From positions 806,001-870,000 of the forward strand of contig QXJR01000026.1 in NCBI GenBank assembly GCA_020975725.1: DNA of 64,000 nt. Direction: 5' to 3'. Every line of letters begins with the position of its first letter. Positions within the stretch are counted from its first letter, which is position 1. The position numbers and the translations under genes were made by a program. Shown here in pieces: positions 19,119-28,822 of the stretch. Source of the DNA: Picocystis sp. L7 (Eukaryota; Chlorophyta; Picocystophyceae; Picocystales; Picocystaceae). The notes under the pieces were generated by a model. The model did not search any database. It saw nothing but the letters and a program-made list of their open reading frames with translations, and was not told the origin of the DNA.

Positions 19119-20310
19119 GGCTTTCCTTTCGTGCTCTTCTCTCTCGAAGACGCGTTCCAAACGTGTGCTTCGAGTCGAGCACCGATCCAAGAGTGATGGA
19201 CGTCGGCTGGACTCGATCCCACCTGGTGGCCAGGCTCGAGGGAAGGGGAGGGGAGGGACGCGTCTGAGATCTTCCGGTTGGAGACGGGGCGGTGGGATCG
19301 GGGAGAAGGGACGAGGCGAAAGGGACGATCGGAGGGGTGGGGATCCGATGGAGGAGGATATCAGAAGGGAAGAGGAGGATCCTCCGCGAACCCGGCGGTG
19401 CGGCGGGGAGGGGACGGGCCTGCCCGCAGAGGAGACCCCCCTGGGCGAGGGGAGGAAAAACCGATATCCTCTGCGGGAGATGGACGCTTCAGGGTGGGAA
19501 GGAGACCCCGCCAACACGCCATCCGAAAGATCCTCTGCGATACCTGGTTCCAACGCCCCCCTCCTTGCCCCAACCGATCCCCTCCCGTCTCCCCCGATCC
19601 GGTTCCTCGCCGAGGCTGATCCCGACCCAATCAGGATCGAGATAGGATAAGGGACGGATCTGGGCCCCATCTCCTCCCTCCCTCCGTGAACTCGAGCCAG
19701 TTAACTGCCCAGACCCAGGTCGAACCGATCTAAACCCTAGGTGGTACCCGCAAGGGGAGGAAGGGAACGAGACCTGCCCACCTCGGGAAGCTGCACGACC
19801 AAAGGAGATGAACCAAGAAAGGAATGTCCGAGGAGGAGACAGACCGCGAAGGAGATCCACATAGGAAACCTGAAGGAGAAAGGAGGGGGTTCGAAGAGCA
19901 AGAGAACCAATCGTCGCTCCACAACGATCGAGCGCACGCATGGGGAGAATGACAGTTTGGCGTCACCAAGACACCATGGTCGTGGATCCGTCACCCACGC
20001 TACCAAAGTTGCGCGAACCGCCGCTACCTCGTCAACGGGTTTGCGTCCCTGGGTAGGAGAGACACTTCGGTCCACGACGAGCAAAACACCCTCCCTTTTG
20101 CTTGAAACACCCTACGAGGCGTTTTGTCCACCAAGTCCACCTCCTGGCCGTTATATTCTCGAATTTGGAATGCTTCCTCTCCATGTCGAGATGGAAGGAC
20201 TTTGTTTGGCTTGTTGGGATCGAGAGATATGTCACGGGCTGTGGTTCATTCCTCGACGGATCCTTCCATGACACCGCGCGAGTCTTCATCTTGTTGTACG
20301 TCGTGGAGCA
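19119..20310. other. Intergenic region between PSBO and the gypsy element
   Basis: About 1.2 kb upstream of PSBO. The part at 19.2-19.6 kb is GC-rich, with many GGAGG and GGGGA runs and long but compositionally driven frames. No exon was recognised. The PSBO promoter must lie here. Confidence 0.4.
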
Positions 20311-20666
20311 TGTTCCACTCTCGACCTTTGGAGGACAAGAAAAGTGGTCGTATACACTTGGACCCACGAGGAGAGGTGGCACAAACTCGGATGCTTGGTA
20401 AAGAACGGCTCCTTGAGTACTCCAATGATGCCCGGACGCGGAGGACGTGAGGACGGCGCGTGGCTCGGAGGCCTTGAGTAGGACTTGTTCATTAAAAAGG
20501 CCGGTGGCTCCTCTCTATGGGGCCTCAAGGTCATCCTCTGCGGTACATGTCCAAAAGGGTACAATTAGTACTCTTAGCTGAGGACTCTATGTCTGCATTT
20601 ATACATGTACCGTCGAGGACGGAAAAACACTCCTCCATGGGGAGGGTGACCTAGGAAGGTGTAACA
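20311..20666 (-). repeat. 3' LTR of the gypsy element
   Basis: 356 bp, apparently identical to 27329-27684. Boundaries TGTTCC...GTAACA. The outer flank is AGCA. The pol reading frame ends a few bases inside this LTR. Confidence 0.95.
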
Positions 20667-23600
20667 CTCTCCCTGCTCCCAGACACAGCTATTGTGGCTG
20701 AAAAATCATACACTGCAGAAACAGGGTCATAGAGCATGGCCTGGATATCTGCGTGGGAGTGAATTGTACGACCACCATCCGTCCAGATGACTGTATATCG
20801 ATTGTCTATAACTGAAGTGACTTTTCCTTGATAATATATGTCACTATTGTCCACTGTGAAGTGGGCCTGGACAACTGCATCCAACAATGTTGCAGGTGGG
20901 ATATACCGAGGTCTTGATCTGGTTTGATAAGGGAGAAAACGGAATGGCCAAGTGTTTTCCAAAATTGGAGATGGAAACTGCAAATATACCGATTCTTTAT
21001 GCTGCTGTACCTGCGTAATATTCTGGGGCGTGATGCCCTGTTCCGGTAAGGACCCATTTGTCTCTTCGAAAGTTAGAATGTCATCCAGTAATGCAGGGGT
21101 TTCATCAATGAAGAAGTAGCGATTCGTAGTAGAGTCTGATTCAACCCAATAGCGAACAGTAGGAAAGTTACTGAAATCGCGTAGTAAGTACCTGCGTATG
21201 GGGTATTCAGCGTCAGTTGTTGGGACCGGTAGCGACTCTGCCGATGGCAAGGTAGCCGAGGGAAACAATGACAAATCAGAGTCGTGCAATATGGCTAGCC
21301 GATCAGCATTGAATCGATCGCTATAGGTGGATCCTGGAGGAAGTTTCAACCGGTATGCTCCATTCCCCAAATCTGTAGCAACGGTGAATGGGCCAACCCA
21401 GCAGGGATCCAATTTGTCCTTGTCTGTAGGGGACTTTAATCCAAATTGAACTTTGACTTGCTGGCCAACTTGAAAGGTACGTTGTTGGTTGCCCCGACGT
21501 TGATGCATTAATGCGCGTTGTTTATCGAGCATTTGCAGTACTTTCTGATACGTTTGCTTCTGTTTTTCCAGGAATGTTGTAACACGGGCATCTAGTGAAG
21601 GGACAAGGTCTGTGACAGGGGCGACATCGCCCACGGACGGCAACTGCAAGTGCCAAGGTAGTCTGGATCTGCATCCATATAGTAGCTCAAAGGGGGCGAA
21701 GCCAAGAACGGCATGTATGCTGTCATTGTAGCCGTGAGCTGCTGCTTGTAAAATATCATCCCAATCTCTTTTGTCATTGCACATAGTGCGTATTGAAGTG
21801 AGAAGGGTTCGATGTTGTCTTTCGGCACCTCCTTGAGACTGTGAATGGTAGGGCGTTCTCGTAATGTGCTGAATTCCCAGGGCAGTACAAAATGCATCGA
21901 ACAGTTTACGATACATTGGTCCATTATCTGTATGGATGCGTGTTGGACAGTGGTAACGATAAACCACATGATCCAATAATAGCGTTGCTTGTCGAAAGGC
22001 ACTCCAGCAAGTGTGTATAGGAATATACACAGCAAATTTGGTAAATTTATCCACGACCGTGATAACGGCGTTGTGGCCTTGCCTAGAAAGAGGGAAACCT
22101 TCCACAACATCAAGTACCACAGTATGAAATGGGTGTGGATAAAAACGAGCTTCTGGGAACATGACCTGGTGTCGGGACTGCGTGCTTGGTTTCTGCAATT
22201 GACATGTAGGACATTGCTGAACAAAGGAGGTGCACTGTTTCTTGTACCCATGCCAGTAAAAGTGACGACGAAGCTCGGCCCATGTGCGGGCTTGTCCAAA
22301 GTGAAATTTGTCATGGACCAAATGCAGAAGGTCTTGTCGGAGAGAAAGATCTGCAGGTATAACTAATACAGCCGGGCCATGGTTAGCCTCCATGGGTTGC
22401 GGCTGAAGAAAGAGTAAATCTAAATGCTTGACATATTCAGTCGGTGGTTGCTTCAAGTTCCGAACATATTCTGGATCGGCCTGAGCTGCTGTTCTTATGC
22501 GTTCAATAAGTGGCACTACGGTAGTGTCAGAGACAGCAGCAAGCTGATGTTCCGGTGAGGCAGTCCCTACGGTGGGGCTAGCTTTGGCCAAAGCGTGTTC
22601 AGGCGTTGTTGAATTGGGAATTGTATCATCAACGTCAGCTGTCAAGGACATGGAATCCTGCACATGCAAACTGTGGCGCGCTAGCAGTCTAGATGCTTGT
22701 GTATACAGGTGGATTCCTTTGCGTTGATGAACCAGCCCCAATAGTACAGGAGGGGGTGGTTTCCGTAACACCGCGCTGAGCATTGGGGCAATCCAACCCA
22801 CAGGGAAGGCATTGCCACACATATGATGGCGAGCTCCATCGCAGACCCCGTACGCTTGCGTATCATTAGGCCTCATACCCGTCAGGCGTTCCTTCTCGCG
22901 AATTGTTAGTGGTCTTAATTCATGGTTTGAATTATAGACCCAGGTGGATTTTGATCGATCCGAATGTGACTTCTTTGAGGCCATAAGAGTGGGGCATTTA
23001 CTGATAAGTATGCCATATTCATCAACAGGTGGGGATGATTCTGCATCCAAACATTCTTGCCAAGTATAGGGCACCCCTGGATACCGATATTGAGCGGTGT
23101 GGCTGTCCAGGCTTACAGTGGTCCAAACCAAGCGTTGGCGTGCCTGGGCCGAGAAATTGCTCATATCATGGTGTTCTGGTGCACCAAACCATTCTTGTAC
23201 CTGTTGCAGGTGGGTATCCAGGTGTCGAGCGAACGGGGTGCATTCAATGATGTAATTGGCACCGGGCAACCTATCCAGCAGGCCCCGTACTGCGCTAAAG
23301 AGTTCTCGTGCGTCCAGCAGTCCCAGGGGTGATGCTTCTGTATTAGTGTTAGCCCTGGAAAATGGTTGGCAGGGTACACCGGCGATAACCAGGTCTACAC
23401 GGGGAAGGCGGCGTCGACCCTTTAATATTTGAACATCATTCCCAAGACGAAAGATGTCTGTGCGTACAAACATGGTTGGGGCTGCGAGCCGCACATAGTT
23501 AAAAACCCGTTGTATAACCAATCTGCATAACGGGTCGCGTTCGACTGCGATGTAATCAATGCGATGGTTTGAGTTGCAGGTTAATTCTAAAGCCCGTAGA

Positions 23601-25825
23601 ACAGTGCCCATTCCAGCGCACAAGTCCAATATGCAGAAGGTTGGAATTTCTGCACCCTGGTTTGGAGGGTGTCTTGAAAGATAGTCTGCCGGCACATTTT
23701 CTTTGCCTGGGCGGTACAGAATCTCAAACGGTGCAAAGAACTGTAATTTTTCCATCCATCGTATGTCGCGTTGGCTAAGCTGCTCTGTTCCCTTGGTCTG
23801 CAAGTAATGTGCAACCTTGCTATCGGTCAGAATCGTAAAGGGCTGACCAAATAATAGATGCTGCCAATGCTGCAGGGCATAGATGATGGCACAGGTCTCC
23901 TTCTCAGCAGGGTGGTAATTCCTCTGAGATGAGTTCCACCGCCGGGAGTAGTATTCAACTGGTTTCCAATCGTGGTTCTCTGTAGATTCCCGGTGGGGAC
24001 ATTGGGATAATACTGCACCCATACCAGAATCCGATGCATCTGTTTCTACCCGAGTTGGTAGGTCTGGATCATACAAAGCAAGGACAGGATTGGAAATGAG
24101 TGCTTGTCGTAATTGCACAAAGGCTCGGTCACATTCTGAGTTCCAATAATCTGCAAAGTCCAGCTTGTATGTCTTCTTGTTTAATTCCACCAGCGGCGCA
24201 GCTAATTCCACATATTGATCGAGAAATCGACGGTAAAAGTTGCATAGCCCCAAGAAGGCTAAGTTCTGCTTCTGTGTCTGTGGTTTTGGAAAGCGTCCGA
24301 TTTTATCGGTCAAAGTTTCAGTTGGGGTAATCTGTCCATTCCCTATTTTGAAGCCTATCCACTCCAAGTTAGTGTAGAAAAAATGGCATTTGCTTGCTTT
24401 TAAGCGAATGTCATTTGCAGCACAAACTGAGAGGAATTCCTCCAGGTGCTGAAAGTGGGACTCTACTGTGGATGAATGTACCAATATATCATCCATATAT
24501 ACTTTGGCATACATCAGGTGTCCAAAGATGCGGTTCATCATACGTTGGAAAGCCGCAGGAGCGTTGGCCAACCCCATTGGCATCACTTTCCAAACATAGG
24601 AGCCTAACGGTGTGTTGACTGCAGTTTTTTCTATACTATCAGGACTCATGGGTAGTTGATGAAAGCCATCGAGAGCATCGAACGCTGAAAATAGCGAGGC
24701 TCCTGTAAGTTGTTGCAGGTAATCATCAATACGGGGCAAGGGATATCGGTCCTTGATAGTGACACTATTGAGGTGCCTGTAATCGAAGACGATACGCCAG
24801 CCCTTGTCCTTCTTGGGGACCAGAATTACTGGTGCTCCCCAACTTGACCCTGAGCATAAGTCCATCTTGCCTGAGTCTACGTACTCAGCAAGCATCTCAC
24901 GCAAAATATCCAGCTGCTTTGGGGATATGCGATAATAATTCCTGTAAATAGGAGTTGCTCCAGGTTGTACCTCAATTTTAAAGCTCTCTCCTATTATGCG
25001 TTCCGTTGGAGGGCTCATTCTAGGCTCGAAACAAATTTTATATTTCTCCTTCAATTCTGTAAGTCTTCGCTGTTGGGACGGGGTCAGCGGATACTGTCCA
25101 CTGAGCCTAGAGCGCTTTAACGCAAAGTCTTCTGCTTCTGCCTGTAGCTCCTTTGATGGGTCCAGGGGCTGTATCATTAAATACAGGCACCCTGGTGTTT
25201 GTATAACCTTCGGTACCTCTCCAGGAGGCACAATAAGATCCAGTTTTCGTTTCGTTATGAAATCCCCATCACCAGTAACTGTGTGCAACTGTCCATGCTG
25301 ATCACGCAAGTGCAATTGTCGATTTGCGAAGTCAGGTATGCCAACCAAATGGGCTGCGCAGAAGTCATAGCCCAGAATACAATCAAAGGAGTTCAGGTGG
25401 GTGATGCCAAAGGGGACCCAGGCTACAAATGTATCTAACTGGATCCTGGCTTTTACGATCTGTGCTTGGTGGGTGTTTTCCCCCACTGCACATTCAAAAT
25501 CAAAGTATTCTGTGGTATATTGCCAGGTCTCACCATTGGTGTCTTTAGTCCGCAGTTTGTCAAATATTGCAACACTTAAAAAGCTGAAGGAAGCCAAAGT
25601 GTCAAAGTAGGCTTTGGTACTGACCAAAGAGTCACTTGTACCAAAGAAAGCCGCTGCTGTGAGGAATTCTAGGCGAGGACCTGAACGGGTCGCACGCAGG
25701 CTCACTGTTTTTCCAGGAAATCTGTTCTGGAGAGGTCCTTCCTCTCCCCGCTCCATACTAGCAGCCTGGTCTGCTGGTTGGAGCTTACTTAGTTTTTTGG
25801 CTTGAAAATGGTAGATGCTGTGCAC
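20651..25825 (-). CDS. Gypsy pol polyprotein with embedded DNA methyltransferase
   Basis: A 1,724-codon open frame. Order and approximate positions: retroviral-type aspartic protease (around 25.6 kb), reverse transcriptase with the YMDD-type box (about 24.49 kb), RNase H (ETDASDSGMG, about 24.03 kb), then a cytosine-5 methyltransferase at about 23.65-22.78 kb. Integrase follows, with an HHCC zinc domain (about 22.3 kb) and a D,D,E core (about 22.1-21.8 kb). The methyltransferase has motif I DLCAGMGT, the catalytic PCQ loop (GVPCQPFS), ECTP at motif VI, QARQRL at motif VIII, REKERLTGMRP at motif IX and GNAFPV at motif X. The C-terminus (YYQGKVTSVIDNRYTVIW) resembles a Tudor or chromo-type barrel. 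The frame overlaps gag by a few tens of bases in another frame, as expected where the family uses ribosomal frameshifting. Confidence 0.93.
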   Translation of the reverse strand: MHSIYHFQAKKLSKLQPADQAASMERGEEGPLQNRFPGKTVSLRATRSGPRLEFLTAAAFFGTSDSLVSTKAYFDTLASFSFLSVAIFDKLRTKDTNGETWQYTTEYFDFECAVGENTHQAQIVKARIQLDTFVAWVPFGITHLNSFDCILGYDFCAAHLVGIPDFANRQLHLRDQHGQLHTVTGDGDFITKRKLDLIVPPGEVPKVIQTPGCLYLMIQPLDPSKELQAEAEDFALKRSRLSGQYPLTPSQQRRLTELKEKYKICFEPRMSPPTERIIGESFKIEVQPGATPIYRNYYRISPKQLDILREMLAEYVDSGKMDLCSGSSWGAPVILVPKKDKGWRIVFDYRHLNSVTIKDRYPLPRIDDYLQQLTGASLFSAFDALDGFHQLPMSPDSIEKTAVNTPLGSYVWKVMPMGLANAPAAFQRMMNRIFGHLMYAKVYMDDILVHSSTVESHFQHLEEFLSVCAANDIRLKASKCHFFYTNLEWIGFKIGNGQITPTETLTDKIGRFPKPQTQKQNLAFLGLCNFYRRFLDQYVELAAPLVELNKKTYKLDFADYWNSECDRAFVQLRQALISNPVLALYDPDLPTRVETDASDSGMGAVLSQCPHRESTENHDWKPVEYYSRRWNSSQRNYHPAEKETCAIIYALQHWQHLLFGQPFTILTDSKVAHYLQTKGTEQLSQRDIRWMEKLQFFAPFEILYRPGKENVPADYLSRHPPNQGAEIPTFCILDLCAGMGTVLRALELTCNSNHRIDYIAVERDPLCRLVIQRVFNYVRLAAPTMFVRTDIFRLGNDVQILKGRRRLPRVDLVIAGVPCQPFSRANTNTEASPLGLLDARELFSAVRGLLDRLPGANYIIECTPFARHLDTHLQQVQEWFGAPEHHDMSNFSAQARQRLVWTTVSLDSHTAQYRYPGVPYTWQECLDAESSPPVDEYGILISKCPTLMASKKSHSDRSKSTWVYNSNHELRPLTIREKERLTGMRPNDTQAYGVCDGARHHMCGNAFPVGWIAPMLSAVLRKPPPPVLLGLVHQRKGIHLYTQASRLLARHSLHVQDSMSLTADVDDTIPNSTTPEHALAKASPTVGTASPEHQLAAVSDTTVVPLIERIRTAAQADPEYVRNLKQPPTEYVKHLDLLFLQPQPMEANHGPAVLVIPADLSLRQDLLHLVHDKFHFGQARTWAELRRHFYWHGYKKQCTSFVQQCPTCQLQKPSTQSRHQVMFPEARFYPHPFHTVVLDVVEGFPLSRQGHNAVITVVDKFTKFAVYIPIHTCWSAFRQATLLLDHVVYRYHCPTRIHTDNGPMYRKLFDAFCTALGIQHITRTPYHSQSQGGAERQHRTLLTSIRTMCNDKRDWDDILQAAAHGYNDSIHAVLGFAPFELLYGCRSRLPWHLQLPSVGDVAPVTDLVPSLDARVTTFLEKQKQTYQKVLQMLDKQRALMHQRRGNQQRTFQVGQQVKVQFGLKSPTDKDKLDPCWVGPFTVATDLGNGAYRLKLPPGSTYSDRFNADRLAILHDSDLSLFPSATLPSAESLPVPTTDAEYPIRRYLLRDFSNFPTVRYWVESDSTTNRYFFIDETPALLDDILTFEETNGSLPEQGITPQNITQVQQHKESVYLQFPSPILENTWPFRFLPYQTRSRPRYIPPATLLDAVVQAHFTVDNSDIYYQGKVTSVIDNRYTVIWTDGGRTIHSHADIQAMLYDPVSAVYDFSATIAVSGSRESVTPS

Positions 25826-27027
25826 CTTGTGGTATCATGGCCGTAAGAGTGACACTTTTGGCAAAGACCATTCTGCATGCACAGTTGCTGGAGCTCTGGA
25901 CTTAAAAGATCCGTGACCGCGGAACGGTTTGCTGCCAGATGTTTTTGGGCATTGATTATATCACCCTGTTGCTGCTTGGTGAGCTGCCTAAACGGCTTAC
26001 GCTGGCGACTGGAAGGCTCAAACCCCTTCTCAACTCTGTTGGAAGGTTTACTTTTCGGCTTTGTAGGTAGGGAAGCTACCTGCCCTGGACTATCGGCCAT
26101 TTTTTCTCGCTTGGTGCGGAGGAGCTGTTGAGCTTTGAAATCAGCATCAAGCTTCATGGCAAGTGCTGCCATTCCATCCACTGACAAATCAGGAGTCTTC
26201 CCAAGTTCAATCAGCAACTCATGATGTTTACTGATGCTTCTTTGGATAGGTATTTTCAGGGCCATACGAAATCGTTCGGCCAGGGTCTGTCCATCAATAT
26301 GAAAGCATTGTGGATCCTTCGAGTCATTAATGACGAAGGTCAGCCTTCGAATACGGTTGAGCAACTGGATCGGTGTCTCGTCCATTCTTTGTCGTGCCAA
26401 GCGAAACTCATTCAAAGCTTGGGGACCAGGGTCACGGGTCTGATATGCTTTCTTGAGGAGGCCATAGAGGTCATCAATGGTCCTCAAAGCATCCCGATCC
26501 TCCTTAATCCTATGACGAACCATCGAAGCCGCTGACCCCGTCAAAGTATCAATGGCGAACACAAGTTGTGCCCCGGGGTCCTTTGTAAAGGAGACAACCC
26601 AGCAAAGCACTTCATCCCACCAGTATGTTAATGCATATGGATTCTCGACGCAATCGTCACCTGAGAATTCAATGGGCCGTTTGATGGAGGTGCGAGCGAG
26701 ACTCACTCTTTCTCCAAGCTCCCTATAGAGCGCCACTTGCGGATCGTTTTTCGATCGTGGCTCGTCGGGTTCAACCTCCGAGTGAACTTCCCGATGCGGT
26801 GTTGGGATTCCGTCAAGCACCACTGAAGGTGGGGCTTGTTCCAAGCGTCCAAGCCTTTCGAAAACTTGAGGCAATGAACTCAATTGTCTTGTGAGCCCTT
26901 GGACTTGTGCCATGAGAGTTTCCATGTTGTTTTCTTGGGGTGTAGCTTCTTGCATGGGTTCATTAGGCTGATCCATTGTGTTGAGGTGGCAACTTTCACT
27001 AATGCTTTGTCCTAAACAAAAGTCCAC
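25789..27027 (-). CDS. Gypsy gag protein
   Basis: A 412-codon frame next to pol. A retrotransposon-gag-type capsid region (PIEFSGDDCVENPYALTYW and following helices) is followed by a basic linker. A CX2CX4HX4C zinc knuckle near the C-terminus (CQKCHSYGHDTTRC) would bind RNA. An 18-base T run (A on the sense strand) lies in the leader just upstream, at about 27119-27136. Confidence 0.85.
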   Translation of the reverse strand: MDFCLGQSISESCHLNTMDQPNEPMQEATPQENNMETLMAQVQGLTRQLSSLPQVFERLGRLEQAPPSVVLDGIPTPHREVHSEVEPDEPRSKNDPQVALYRELGERVSLARTSIKRPIEFSGDDCVENPYALTYWWDEVLCWVVSFTKDPGAQLVFAIDTLTGSAASMVRHRIKEDRDALRTIDDLYGLLKKAYQTRDPGPQALNEFRLARQRMDETPIQLLNRIRRLTFVINDSKDPQCFHIDGQTLAERFRMALKIPIQRSISKHHELLIELGKTPDLSVDGMAALAMKLDADFKAQQLLRTKREKMADSPGQVASLPTKPKSKPSNRVEKGFEPSSRQRKPFRQLTKQQQGDIINAQKHLAANRSAVTDLLSPELQQLCMQNGLCQKCHSYGHDTTRCTASTIFKPKN

Positions 27028-27328
27028 GTGAAAGAACCAGCCACTTAACTGTTAAAAGTTAAGCAGAACCAAAGAGTCAGATCTCAATCGAGTTCTAGGA
27101 GGTACCTAGATCTGAATTTTTTTTTTTTTTTTTTTTTTGAGTGTTTGCGGTTTGTTGAACGCGAGTTGTTCCAACTCAAAGCGCACCGCAACAAGGTGGT
27201 GAAGTCAAACTACCCTCTTTATCAAGGTAGGAGACCTTGGAAATGAGGCGATTCGCTTTCTTCAAGTCTTCGAAACTCCGAGAGCCAATGGTCACGAAAC
27301 CCTAGCTTCGTGGTCCTCTTCTAGACTT

Positions 27329-27684
27329 TGTTCCACTCTCGACCTTTGGAGGACAAGAAAAGTGGTCGTATACACTTGGACCCACGAGGAGAGGTGGCAC
27401 AAACTCGGATGCTTGGTAAAGAACGGCTCCTTGAGTACTCCAATGATGCCCGGACGCGGAGGACGTGAGGACGGCGCGTGGCTCGGAGGCCTTGAGTAGG
27501 ACTTGTTCATTAAAAAGGCCGGTGGCTCCTCTCTATGGGGCCTCAAGGTCATCCTCTGCGGTACATGTCCAAAAGGGTACAATTAGTACTCTTAGCTGAG
27601 GACTCTATGTCTGCATTTATACATGTACCGTCGAGGACGGAAAAACACTCCTCCATGGGGAGGGTGACCTAGGAAGGTGTAACA
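27329..27684 (-). repeat. 5' LTR of the gypsy element
   Basis: 356 bp, apparently identical to the copy at 20311. It is followed on the plus strand by AGCA, the presumed target duplication. Confidence 0.95.
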
Positions 27685-27899
27685 AGCATCTTTCCCACGT
27701 GGCAGTTCGGAACGTCATGCAAAGTCACTAGGGAAGGATGCACCTTGATGGGCAACGCCGGCCACGAGGGACGGATCCACTCGACAACGTGCATCCGAGA
27801 GGAGATCCACATGACGAGAGGAGGCGAGCCCAAGATCCACGTGTGAACCGTTGTTGTTGTGATGGACAACTCGACACGAGATCCGACGGTGGAGGGACG

Positions 27900-27999
27900 G
27901 GGCGTGCATCTGCGGTGGGGGTGTATCTGTGGATGGCGGAGGAGGGGCGTGTGAGAGGCACCTGGACCGTTCGATGGCGCCCACGTGGGGGTGTATCTG
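27900..27999 (+). promoter_or_regulatory. Three GGGTGYATCTG-type motifs upstream of GLB1
   Basis: GGCGTGCATCTG (27900-27911), GGGGTGTATCTG (27918-27929) and GGGGTGTATCTG (27988-27999) lie 50-150 nt before the GLB1 start, in the same orientation as at KAS I and RPS21. The gypsy element sits just 215 bp upstream of the first copy. Confidence 0.45.
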
Positions 28000-28049
28000 C
28001 GCATGAGTGTGGGTGTGCGACACGAGAGTGAACGTCGGCGGCGCATGCG

Positions 28050-28712
28050 ATGCGCGTTTCAGGCGCACATGCACGCTTCTGCGTTGCCAGGAAGGTTCCT
28101 CGAGGACGCGGCAGGACCTGCTCGAGACGGGCAGCAGGTGCGAGCACGTAAAAAGCGAACGCGTGAGGGGATCCAAAGGCACGCAACTGACGCACGACCA
28201 CGTGAAACGCGCAACCAGGATACGACGCTTCAGCAAGAGAGGTCGCTGTGGATCTGAGCGCGTTTGCAGACACCAACTTCTTCCGTGTGGACGCCATCAT
28301 ACGGCCCTGGAGGCTTCCCTACGTCATCGACGCCCTAGATGACGAAGGCATACGCGGATTGACGGTGTCCGAAGTGAGAGGAGCAGGTGTGCAAGGTGCC
28401 TTTCGAGAGCGATGGAAAGGGACGGAGTTTGGACAACACCAGCTCGTCGAGAAAGTCAGGATAGAAATAGTCACCAATCGCTCGCAGGTGGATGTCGTGG
28501 TGAATACCATTGTCAATGCCGCTTATACCGGAGAGTTCGGAGACGGAAAGATATTCGTCCAACCCGTCGCGGATGTGATCCGCGTTCGCACGGCGGAACG
28601 AGGAGCAGTCGCCGAGAAAATGCTTGGTGGGAGGGAGGATCACGGGAAACCAGCACAGAAAACACTGGGAGAAATCACAGTAGACTACGAGTACGAAAAA
28701 AATACATTCTGA
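28050..28712 (+). CDS. GLB1: Plastid nitrogen regulatory protein PII
   Basis: Trimeric signal protein that senses 2-oxoglutarate and ATP/ADP and, in plastids, controls arginine synthesis (N-acetylglutamate kinase) and other targets. Two exons, 28050-28137 and 28234-28712, join in phase 1 (GCAG|GTGCGA and CTTCAG|CAAG). Exon 1 encodes a basic transit peptide ([15 protein letters not shown], then [12 protein letters not shown]). The mature part shows [37 protein letters not shown] (with the T-loop Gln that binds 2-oxoglutarate), the nucleotide-binding [11 protein letters not shown] and the signature [14 protein letters not shown] tail of about 30 residues follows; green-lineage PII proteins often carry a C-terminal glutamine-sensing extension here. 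About 188 residues. T-loop residues differ from the usual GFGAQGG (GAGVQGA here). Confidence 0.94.
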
Positions 28713-28822
28713 CGGTAGCCCATTGGGATGCACCGGATCCACGCGGTGCCTCTGTACAGATGCCTGCTTACTGCTTCGCATTAAGCGGGCAAAATCCTTG
28801 TAATGCACGCTCCATCCTCCTT

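Larger units (their letters stand above)
20311..27684 (-). mobile_element. Ty3/gypsy LTR retrotransposon carrying a cytosine-5 DNA methyltransferase
   Basis: A complete-looking element of 7,374 bp with two 356-bp LTRs that appear identical by eye (20311-20666 and 27329-27684). They begin TGTT and end AACA. AGCA lies immediately outside both ends, consistent with a 4-bp target duplication. A purine-rich tract precedes the 3' LTR at about 20667-20680. Gag and pol frames are on the minus strand and look whole. Domain order is gag, protease, reverse transcriptase, RNase H, DNA methyltransferase, zinc-binding integrase and a small C-terminal beta-rich domain. Identical LTRs imply very recent insertion. 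No tRNA-type primer-binding site was recognised directly after the 5' LTR. Methyltransferase-bearing retrotransposons have been reported from dinoflagellates and charophyte algae. Confidence 0.95.

Noticed and set aside
20286-20564. Open frames within the gypsy LTRs (about 92-96 codons)
   Set aside because: Present in both LTRs, no domain; typical chance frames in LTR sequence.
27119-27136. T18 run as a retroposon poly(A) tail
   Set aside because: It lies inside the gypsy leader between 5' LTR and gag, with no flanking retroposed gene.
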